Origin: an uncultured Actinomycetospora sp.
Lineage (GTDB): Bacteria > Actinomycetota > Actinomycetes > Mycobacteriales > Pseudonocardiaceae
Assembly: GCA_902805495.1 (NCBI GenBank)
Contig: CADCTH010000529.1
Span: 1 to 6,118, forward strand
Reading direction: 5' to 3'
Length of the DNA stretch: 6,118 nt
Of this stretch, positions 1 to 5,343 are shown piece after piece. The number at the start of each line of letters is the position of its first letter. Within the stretch, counting starts at the first letter, position 1. The notes under the pieces were generated by a model. It made no database searches. It saw nothing but the letters and a program-made list of their open reading frames with translations, and had not been told where the DNA came from. A program made the position numbers and the translations under genes.

Positions 1-138
1 ATCGCCGAGTTCGTCATCGGCCGCCACCTCGAAGCCACCTCCGAGGAGATGGACCGCGCGATGCACCCGCACCCCACCCTCTCCGAAGCCGTCGCCGAGG
101 CCGCGCTGGCGTCGATGGGGCACGCGCTGCACATCTGA
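1..138 (+). CDS. lpdA: Dihydrolipoamide dehydrogenase, C-terminal end only (partial)
   Basis: The window opens inside this gene; 45 residues and a TGA stop are visible. The tail carries the sequence HPHPTLSE, the signature of the dimer-interface domain of dihydrolipoamide dehydrogenase (E3 of the 2-oxoacid dehydrogenase complexes). Its second histidine (visible residue 24) and the glutamate five residues later (29) match the His-Glu catalytic dyad of E3, which deprotonates the dithiol of dihydrolipoamide; the partner subunit supplies the disulfide and FAD. The preceding AEFVIGRHLEATSEEM also fits the E3 C-terminal domain. Related flavin disulfide reductases share this fold, but the HPHPTLSE form points to E3. 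It is probably a housekeeping gene unrelated to the downstream genes, from which it is separated by 183 bases. The missing N-terminal nine-tenths cannot be judged. Confidence 0.85.
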   Translation: MAEFVIGRHLEATSEEMDRAMHPHPTLSEAVAEAALASMGHALHI

Positions 139-222
139 CGGGCTGAACGGCGGGCTCGCGGTGTACGACCCCCCGACTCCCCGCGCACCCTTGCCCCGGG
201 GTGACAGAACCCTGACCTCGGG

Positions 223-236
223 CACCGGGAACGGTG
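223..236. repeat. Short inverted repeat, CACCG-GGAA-CGGTG
   Basis: A perfect 5-base-pair inverted repeat flanks the 4-base loop GGAA, which in RNA would be a GNRA tetraloop. It lies 85 bases after the lpdA stop and about 86 bases before the sbnA-type start. It could be part of a terminator, a leader hairpin or an operator. A repeat this short is common by chance in G+C-rich DNA. Confidence 0.3.
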
Positions 237-309
237 GCCGCGCGGCGATGTCGACGCGGGGCGCGGGAGCGGATTCTTGGGCTCTCACCGGAACGACGAC
301 AGCGAAACC

Positions 310-316
310 GAGGAGG
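310..316 (+). promoter_or_regulatory. Ribosome binding site of the sbnA-type gene (GAGGAGG)
   Basis: GAGGAGG lies five bases before the ATG at 322. It is a near-perfect Shine-Dalgarno sequence. It fixes the start at 322 rather than at the in-frame TTG at 277, which would add 15 residues that look unlike the family and would place this site inside the coding region. Confidence 0.8.
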
Positions 317-321
317 TCGCC

Positions 322-1332
322 ATGACCATCATCTCCGCGCCCCAGCAGTACAACACCGACGACCTCTTCGTGGACCTGACCGCGATCGTCGAGAAGTCCC
401 TGTTCCTCAAGGTCGAGGGCATGAACTTCGCGGGCTCCGTGAAACTGAAGGCGGCGGCCTCGATGATCGGGGCGGCTCGCACCGAGGGCAGGCTCAACCC
501 CTGGTCTATCGTGGTCGAGTCGTCGTCCGGCAACCTCGGCGTCGCCCTGGCGATGGTCTGCGCGAACTACGGCTACCGCTTCATCTGCGTCACCGACGAC
601 CGCTGCAACCTCCAGACCCGCAAGCTCATCGAGGCGTTCGGCGCCGAGGTCCACATCATCGACGTGCCGCACCCCGAGACCGGCCTGCTCGGCGCCCGCA
701 TCGAGCACCTCGCCTCGATCTGCGCGAAGAACCCCGACGCCGTCTGGCTCAACCAGTACGAGAACCCCGCCAACGCCGGCGCCCACTACGCCCAGACCGG
801 GCCGGCGATCGCCCAGAACTTCCCCCACGTCGACGTCGTGTTCGTCGGTGCGGGCACCTGCGGGACGCTCATGGGCACCGCCCGCTGGTTCAAGCAGCAC
901 CGCCCCGACGTCAAGATCGTCGCCATCGACGTCGAGGGCTCGGTGAGCTTCGGCGGGCTGTCCGGCACCCGCCGCATCCCCGGCCTGGGCATGGGCATGA
1001 CCCCGCCCGCGCTCGACCGCTCCCTGGTCGACGACGTCGAGATCGTCCCCGAGACCGAGACCCTGCGGATGTGCCAGCGCCTCGCGATGCGCGGCTTCCT
1101 GTTCGGCGGCTCCACCGGCACCGTCGTCGCGGGCGCCAACGCCTGGATGGGCCGGCACGGCACGCCCGGCATGACCGCCGTGACCCTGGCGCCCGACTCC
1201 GGCGAGCGCTACCTCGACACGGTCTACGCCCCCGTCTGGCGCGAGGAGCACTACGGCGCCCGCGCCCGCCTGACCGCCCGCCACGTCCTGCCCGACAAGC
1301 TGCCCGCCCCGCCGCCGGCGTCCACCGCCTGA
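322..1332 (+). CDS. sbnA: SbnA-type PLP enzyme (2,3-diaminopropionate pathway; O-phosphoserine-dependent, cysteine synthase fold)
   Basis: This 336-residue protein is a fold-type II PLP enzyme. Characterised SbnA proteins condense O-phospho-L-serine with L-glutamate to N-(2-amino-2-carboxyethyl)-glutamate, which SbnB then splits oxidatively to L-2,3-diaminopropionate and 2-oxoglutarate. Visible landmarks are the PLP lysine in FAGSVK (Lys41), the substrate loop ESSSGNLG (66-73), the phosphate-binding loop GAGTCGT (176-182), AIDVEGSVSFG (201-211), FGGSTGT (261-267) and PDSGERYLDTVY (291-302). ESSSGNLG, LNQY, GSVxFG and GERYLDxVY follow Staphylococcus SbnA, as recalled from memory, more closely than CysK. 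After the PLP lysine the protein reads LK where CysK and S. aureus SbnA have DR. The length is normal. It lies 50 bases before the oxygenase gene and is probably cotranscribed with it. No SbnB is in view. A cysteine synthase or another O-phosphoserine-using beta-replacement enzyme is the main alternative; the second substrate is not proven. Confidence 0.8.
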   Translation: MTIISAPQQYNTDDLFVDLTAIVEKSLFLKVEGMNFAGSVKLKAAASMIGAARTEGRLNPWSIVVESSSGNLGVALAMVCANYGYRFICVTDDRCNLQTRKLIEAFGAEVHIIDVPHPETGLLGARIEHLASICAKNPDAVWLNQYENPANAGAHYAQTGPAIAQNFPHVDVVFVGAGTCGTLMGTARWFKQHRPDVKIVAIDVEGSVSFGGLSGTRRIPGLGMGMTPPALDRSLVDDVEIVPETETLRMCQRLAMRGFLFGGSTGTVVAGANAWMGRHGTPGMTAVTLAPDSGERYLDTVYAPVWREEHYGARARLTARHVLPDKLPAPPPASTA

Positions 1333-1348
1333 CCTCCTGACCTCCTGA
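1330..1348 (+). repeat. Tandem 8-base repeat giving TGA stops in all three frames
   Basis: TGACCTCC occurs at 1330-1337 and again at 1338-1345, followed by a third TGA at 1346-1348. The first TGA is the stop of the sbnA-type gene. Because the period is eight, the three TGAs fall in three different frames, so readthrough or frameshifting at the end of this gene stops at once before the oxygenase gene. Confidence 0.75.
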
Positions 1349-1382
1349 TCCCGTCCGCCGCCCGACCCGCCCGGAGCCCACC

Positions 1383-2354
1383 ATGTCGTCCACGACGCAG
1401 CAGCCCGCCGCCGGCAACCTCGACCTCCGCCCCGGCCGTCCCCCGATCCTCTGGGTGAACCCCGGTCCGGACCCGGTCGGCTGGGCGGCGCACTTCCGCA
1501 ACGACGTGCGACAGCTCGTGGCGCGCTACGGCGCGATGCTGATCCGGGGCCTCGGGGTCCGCGACCACGCGCAGACGTCCGCCGTGTTCGCTCGCTTCTC
1601 GGGGTCCGGCCTGCTGGCCGAGCGGGAGGCCTTCGCCCCCCGCACGGCGCTCGGGAACGGGCTGTACTCGGCCACGCAGTGGCCGGCGACCCAGCAGATG
1701 TGCCTGCACAACGAGCTCAGCTACCTGCCCGACCCGCCCGCCTTCATGTTCTTCGCGTGCCTGCGGCCGCCCGCCGCCGGTGGTGCCACCCCGATCGGCG
1801 ACGCGTCGGCCGTCCTGCAGGCGCTGCCCCCGGCGCTGGTGTCGCGGCTCGACCACGAGGGCTGGCTGCTGGTCCGCAACTACAACGACGAGATCGGCGC
1901 GTCGTGGGCGGAGGCCTTCGGCACGAGCGACCGCGGCGCGGTCGAGCACTACTGCCGGAGCCAGGGCATCGAGTTCCGCTGGAACGGTGACGGCCTGAGC
2001 ACCCGCCAGCGCCGCCGCGCCGTGGTGCGTCACCCCGTCGACGGGCGACCCTGCTGGTTCAACCAGGTCGCGTTCCTCAACGAGTGGACGCTCGACCCCG
2101 ACATCCGCGAGTACCTCGTGGAGTCCTACGGGCCCGACGGGCTGCCCTTCACCACGCGCTTCGGCAACGGTGAGCCGATCGGCGAGGACGTGGTGAACCT
2201 GATCAACAACGCGTACGCCGCGCACACGGTGCGCGAGACGTGGCAGGCGGGCGACGTCATGGTCGTCGACAACATCCGCACGGCCCACGGCCGCGAGCCC
2301 TTCGAGGGCGAGCGCGAGGTCGTCGTCGGGATGGCCGACGCGATCCGTCTCTGA
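1383..2354 (+). CDS. Fe(II)/2-oxoglutarate-dependent oxygenase, TauD/TfdA superfamily, SyrP/clavaminate-synthase-like
   Basis: This 323-residue protein belongs to the group of Fe(II)/2-oxoglutarate oxygenases that often hydroxylate, desaturate or epoxidise amino acids and peptides in natural-product pathways. The iron ligands are His109 and Glu111 in CLHNELSYL and His302 in TAHGREPF. Arg311 in GEREVVVGM is the expected 2-oxoglutarate carboxylate ligand, and Thr136 in GGATP matches the conserved co-substrate-binding position. HxE, not HxD, is the form seen in clavaminate synthase, VioC and AsnO; it is not the HxG/HxA of halogenases. HNELSYLP and GDVMVVDNIRTAHGREPFEGER resemble SyrP-like proteins. 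The ATG at 1383 has GGAG six bases upstream (1373-1376). The 50-base gap from the sbnA-type gene suggests one transcript. No carrier protein is visible, so the substrate may be free: Dap, its SbnA-made precursor, or a Dap peptide, as for DdaC in dapdiamide synthesis. The true substrate is unknown. Confidence 0.85.
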   Translation: MSSTTQQPAAGNLDLRPGRPPILWVNPGPDPVGWAAHFRNDVRQLVARYGAMLIRGLGVRDHAQTSAVFARFSGSGLLAEREAFAPRTALGNGLYSATQWPATQQMCLHNELSYLPDPPAFMFFACLRPPAAGGATPIGDASAVLQALPPALVSRLDHEGWLLVRNYNDEIGASWAEAFGTSDRGAVEHYCRSQGIEFRWNGDGLSTRQRRRAVVRHPVDGRPCWFNQVAFLNEWTLDPDIREYLVESYGPDGLPFTTRFGNGEPIGEDVVNLINNAYAAHTVRETWQAGDVMVVDNIRTAHGREPFEGEREVVVGMADAIRL

Positions 2355-2381
2355 GGGGGGTGGGGCGGCGGGCCCGGGCGC
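2355..2381. other. Short convergent junction between the oxygenase and serA
   Basis: Only 27 bases separate the two convergent stop codons. The stretch is a G run followed by a G+C-rich block with the palindrome CGGGCCCG (2369-2376). There is no T run on either strand, so an ordinary intrinsic terminator is not evident; the two transcripts may overlap at their 3' ends. Confidence 0.5.
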
Positions 2382-3623
2382 TCAGGGCGTCCAGGTCCGC
2401 AGCCACACCGTGTGCGGCGATCGTCGCAGGTCGGCGATTGCCTGGTCGGGGATCGCGTCGTCGGTGTCGGTGACGACGTAGCCGCGCTCGCCCTGGGTGG
2501 ACAGTGCCTGGCCGACCACGTTCACCCCGGCCTCGAGCAGGCACTGGTTGAGCCCGGCCAGGACGCCCGGGGTGTTGGTGTGCAGGTAGCCCATCCGGAA
2601 CGTGCCCGGAGGGGGCGGCGGCGCGACCTGCGGGAGGTTGACCGACAGCGCGGTGCTGCCCGTCCCGACGAACCCCAGCAGCTTGGCGGCGACGAAGTGC
2701 CCGATCTCCTCCTGCGCCTCCTGGGTGGAGCCGCCGACGTGCGGGGTGAGGATGACGTTGTCGAGCCCGCGCAGCGGCGACTCGAAGGTGTCGCCCTGGG
2801 CCTTGGGCTCGATCGGGAAGACGTCGATGGCGGCGCCGGCGAGGTGGCCCGAGAGGATGTTCTCCCGCAGCGCCTCGTCGTCGATGACCATGCCGCGCGA
2901 GGCGTTGATGAAGATCGACCGCGGCTTCATCTGCGCGAACTGCGTCGCACCGAAGAGCCCGGCGTTCCCGCCGCGGCCGTCCACGTGGAGCGTCACCACG
3001 TCGGCCTCGCCCAGCAGCTGCTCGAGGCGGTCGACGCGGCGGGCGTTGCCGTGGGCGAGGCGGTCGGCGGTGTCGTAGAAGATCACGCGCAGGCCGACGG
3101 CCTCGGCCATGTTGGACAGCTGGGTGCCGATGTTGCCGTAGCCGACGATGCCCAGGGTCCGCCCGCGGAACTCGTGGCTGCCGCGGGCCGACTTGTCCCA
3201 GATGCCGTCGTGCATCCGCTGGTTCTTCTCCGGCAGCCGCCGGACCAGGGCGATGATCTCGCCGAGCACCAGCTCGACGACGCTGCGGGTGTTCGAGAAC
3301 GGGGCGTTGAACACCGCGACACCGCGCTCGGCGGCGGCGGGGAGGTCGACCTGGTTGGTGCCGATGCAGAAGCACCCCAAGGCCAGGAGGTCCTTGCCGG
3401 CGTCGAGCACCTCGGGCGTGATCGTGGTGTTCGACCGGATCCCCAGCAGCGACACCCCGGACAGGGCGTCGGCGAGCTCGGGGCCGCTCATCGATCCCGG
3501 GCGCAGGTCGACCTCGAAGCCCGCGGCGCGGAGCGCCTCGGCGGCCACGGGGTGGATGTTCTCCAGGAGCAGGACCTTCACTCCACGGGTCATCGACGGG
3601 TCGTCCTGCTCGAAGCGCTGCAT
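2382..3623 (-). CDS. serA: D-3-phosphoglycerate dehydrogenase, short E. coli-type with C-terminal ACT domain
   Basis: The 413-residue enzyme oxidises 3-phosphoglycerate to 3-phosphohydroxypyruvate with NAD, the first step to O-phosphoserine and serine. It follows E. coli SerA closely, with CFCIGTNQVDL (84-94), NAPFSNTRSV (106-115), the NAD loop GYGNIG (161-166), and catalytic Arg243 (ASRG), Glu272 (FPIEP) and His295 (TPHVGGSTQEAQE). The C-terminal ACT domain runs from about 343 to the end. His348, Asn350 and Asn368 match the serine-binding residues of E. coli SerA (His344, Asn346, Asn364), so serine feedback inhibition probably survives. It lacks the extra intervening domain of the roughly 530-residue SerA used by many actinobacteria. 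The chosen ATG follows GGGGGAG with four bases between; the ATG at 3593, ten residues in, is also possible. It could supply O-phosphoserine to the SbnA-type enzyme, or serve general serine synthesis. Confidence 0.9.
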   Translation of the reverse strand: MQRFEQDDPSMTRGVKVLLLENIHPVAAEALRAAGFEVDLRPGSMSGPELADALSGVSLLGIRSNTTITPEVLDAGKDLLALGCFCIGTNQVDLPAAAERGVAVFNAPFSNTRSVVELVLGEIIALVRRLPEKNQRMHDGIWDKSARGSHEFRGRTLGIVGYGNIGTQLSNMAEAVGLRVIFYDTADRLAHGNARRVDRLEQLLGEADVVTLHVDGRGGNAGLFGATQFAQMKPRSIFINASRGMVIDDEALRENILSGHLAGAAIDVFPIEPKAQGDTFESPLRGLDNVILTPHVGGSTQEAQEEIGHFVAAKLLGFVGTGSTALSVNLPQVAPPPPPGTFRMGYLHTNTPGVLAGLNQCLLEAGVNVVGQALSTQGERGYVVTDTDDAIPDQAIADLRRSPHTVWLRTWTP

Positions 3624-3636
3624 CCTGCTCCCCCGA

Positions 3637-3704
3637 GGGCTCGCGGTGCCGTCGCCACACCGGGTGGCGCCACCCAGAGTGAACAGGTTACACCTTTCGA
3701 GCCC
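3637..3704 (-). promoter_or_regulatory. serA upstream region with possible structured leader
   Basis: The 148 bases between the AsnB-like stop and serA (3624-3771) carry several inverted repeats. Read on the (-) strand, GGGCTCG (3704-3698) can pair with CGAGCCC (3643-3637), closing a loop that contains GGGTG-GCGC-CACCC (3675-3662) and a CGGTG/CACCG hairpin (about 3663-3645). A possible -10 element, TAACCT, lies at 3690-3685 without a convincing -35; if used, transcription would start inside the loop and exclude the outer helix. Further upstream, CTCAC-G-GTGAG (3732-3742) is another small inverted repeat. No known riboswitch class was recognised. serA could instead be read through from the AsnB-like gene. 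Confidence 0.3.
3662..3675. repeat. Perfect 14-base palindrome upstream of serA
   Basis: GGGTGGCGCCACCC is an uninterrupted 14-base palindrome, 38 bases before the serA start and just downstream of the possible -10 element. Its symmetry and position suit an operator for a dimeric repressor; in RNA it would fold as a 5-base-pair stem with a GCGC loop. Confidence 0.5.
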
Positions 3705-3771
3705 ACCACGTCTCCTCGCGTCGTCGTCCATCTCACGGTGAGTGGCCGTTCGTCGGCGGCGCCTCTCCCCG

Positions 3772-5343
3772 TCAGGGAACGCGCATCGCCGCGTGCTGCA
3801 GGTTCCACCGCAGCGCGCCGAGGAGGTCGCGGGCGTGCTCGACGACGGTGAGGTCGCGCGCGGGGCCCGCGGTGGCGGCCGCCTCGAGATCGTAGCCGTG
3901 GTCCTTGAGCACCTCGGAGAAGTCGCGCTGGAGGGGCGCGGCGAGGTGGTAGCCGAAGGAGCGGTACATCCGTCCGAACAGCGGCCGGAACAGCCGGATG
4001 CGCTCGTGCAGCCCGGAGGAGTGCGACATCGGGTTCTTGCGGCGGGCGGCCACGTAATCGGGCAGGACGTCGGCGAAGGCGTGGCGCAGCAGCCACTTCT
4101 CCACCCCGTCGCGGACCTTCAGCTCGGGCGCGAGCCGCAGGGCCACCTCGACCAGGCGCAGGTCCAGGAACGGGACGCGGGCCTCCACCCGGTGCGCCAT
4201 CGCGGTGCGGTCGACGCGCTGCAGCTCGGTGCGGCCCAGGTGGCGCACCTTGTGCAGGAACAGCCGGCGCACGTCCAGGCCCTCCACGCGCCGGTACATG
4301 TCGTACCCGCCGAACAGCTCGTCGGCGGCGTCGCCGGTGAGCACCACCTTCACGCCGGCCGCGTGCACGGCGGCGAAGAGCCGGACGGAGACGACGGCGT
4401 TGATGATGTCGCCGTACTCGGTGAGCTCGGAGAGCCGGATCGCCTCGCGGACCTCGGGCCCTCCGATGTCGCGCGGCCGCACCGGCACCACCACGTGCTC
4501 GACGCCGAGGTCGGCGGTGATCCGGCGCGCGTAGGCGACGTCCTCGCTGCCCTCGCTGCCGACGGTGAACGCCACGCAGTCGGGGTGGTGGCGGTGCACG
4601 GCGAGCAGCGTGAGCGTGCTGTCCAACCCGCCCGACAGGACGACGCCGACGCGCAGGTCGGTGTCGACCCGGACCCGGACGGCCTCCGTGAACGCCGCCC
4701 GCACCGCCGCGGCCGCGGTCTCGACGTCGGTGAGGGGCGGGGCGTCGACGCCGAGGCGGTCCAGCTCGACGAACGGGTGCAGGTCGGGGTCGGTGTCGGG
4801 ACCGGCCCAGCCGGCGTGCCCGGGCGGCACCTCGTGGATCGGCGCGCCGAGCCCCACCAGCGCCTTCACCTCGGAGGCGATCGTGATGCGGCCGCCGGTG
4901 CGGGCCCAGTAGAGCGGCTTGATCCCGACCGGATCGCGGGCCAGGAACACCCGTCGGGTGGCGTGCTCGACGACGGCGAACGCGTACTCGCCCACGAAGC
5001 GCCGCAGCGCGTCGACGCCCCAGGCGAGGAAGGCCTCCAGGACGACCTCGGTGTCGCCCTCGGTGCGCGTGGCGACGCCCTGCGCGTGCAGCGCCGCGCG
5101 CAGTTCGCCGTGGTTGAACACCTCGCCGTTGAGGTTCACGCTCCAGCGCCCGTCCGCCGAGCACCAGGGCTGGACCGCGTGCGCGCGGTCGACGATGCGC
5201 AGCCGCGCCGTGCCCAGGGCCACCTCGTCGGACACCGCGGTCTCCACGACCTCGCCGCGGGGGGACACGGCCGCCAGCGCCGCGTCGAACCCCGATCCCG
5301 GCGAGCCCGCGCCCGGACCCAGCACCAGCGCTATCCCGCACAC
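3772..5343 (-). CDS. asnB: Asparagine synthetase-like glutamine-dependent amidotransferase (AsnB family)
   Basis: This 523-residue protein has two domains: an N-terminal class II glutaminase that frees ammonia from glutamine, and a C-terminal synthetase that adenylates a carboxylate and makes an amide. Glutaminase residues are intact: Cys2 after the GTG-encoded Met, Arg47 (RLRIVD), Asn72-Gly73-Glu74 (NLNGEVFN) and Asp97 (EGDTE). The synthetase has the pyrophosphate loop SGGLDS (237-242), TGDAADELFGGYDMY (336-350), VEARVPFLDLRLVE (386-399) and KWLLR (416-420). The region that recognises aspartate in E. coli-type AsnB is poorly kept: EYGDIINAVVSV (309-320) replaces the usual TxRAxxP-type segment. 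The C-terminus reads RRKNPMSHSSGLHE (434-447). The GTG start is fixed by GGAGGGGG seven bases upstream. It overlaps the upstream gene by 13 bases. The acceptor could be aspartate, a pathway carboxylate as with DdaH, or a cell-wall DAP carboxylate as with LtsA. Confidence 0.85.
   Translation of the reverse strand: MCGIALVLGPGAGSPGSGFDAALAAVSPRGEVVETAVSDEVALGTARLRIVDRAHAVQPWCSADGRWSVNLNGEVFNHGELRAALHAQGVATRTEGDTEVVLEAFLAWGVDALRRFVGEYAFAVVEHATRRVFLARDPVGIKPLYWARTGGRITIASEVKALVGLGAPIHEVPPGHAGWAGPDTDPDLHPFVELDRLGVDAPPLTDVETAAAAVRAAFTEAVRVRVDTDLRVGVVLSGGLDSTLTLLAVHRHHPDCVAFTVGSEGSEDVAYARRITADLGVEHVVVPVRPRDIGGPEVREAIRLSELTEYGDIINAVVSVRLFAAVHAAGVKVVLTGDAADELFGGYDMYRRVEGLDVRRLFLHKVRHLGRTELQRVDRTAMAHRVEARVPFLDLRLVEVALRLAPELKVRDGVEKWLLRHAFADVLPDYVAARRKNPMSHSSGLHERIRLFRPLFGRMYRSFGYHLAAPLQRDFSEVLKDHGYDLEAAATAGPARDLTVVEHARDLLGALRWNLQHAAMRVP

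Larger units (their letters stand above)
139..321 (+). promoter_or_regulatory. Intergenic gap between lpdA and the sbnA-type gene
   Basis: This 183-base gap should hold the end of the lpdA transcript and the promoter of the sbnA-oxygenase unit. No clean -35/-10 pair was found. Two structures stand out: nested complementary blocks TGCCC (192-196)/GGGCA (220-224) around GGGT (199-202)/ACCC (209-212), and a compact hairpin at 223-236. Neither is followed by a T run, so terminator activity is only a guess. The gap ends in a strong ribosome binding site at 310-316. Confidence 0.35.

Noticed and set aside
181..280. Promoter hexamers such as TTGCCC (191-196) or GATTCT (272-277)
   Set aside because: Neither has a partner hexamer of reasonable match at 16-18 bases.
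234..1340. A 368-codon (+) strand open frame over the sbnA-type gene in another frame
   Set aside because: It is an arginine- and proline-rich shadow with no domain, while the overlapping frame has every PLP-enzyme motif and a strong ribosome binding site.
1251..2288. A 345-codon (-) strand frame opposite the oxygenase
   Set aside because: It has no recognisable motif and runs antisense to a well-supported oxygenase.
1383..2354. Fe/2-oxoglutarate halogenase
   Set aside because: Halogenases replace the carboxylate ligand by Gly or Ala; here Glu111 is present in His-Asn-Glu.
2257..3660. A (-) strand frame overlapping serA in another register
   Set aside because: Its composition is Arg/Pro/Gly-rich and motif-free; serA in the other frame is unmistakable.
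3624..3731. Extension of serA to the ATG at 3731
   Set aside because: The extra 36 residues have no counterpart in SerA proteins, cross the palindrome, and the ATG lacks a good ribosome binding site.
3772..5343. Beta-lactam or carbapenam synthetase identity for the AsnB-like protein
   Set aside because: Those enzymes have lost the glutaminase nucleophile. Here Cys2, Arg47, Asn72, Glu74 and Asp97 are all present and the SGGLDS and DELFGGY motifs are of the amide-forming type.
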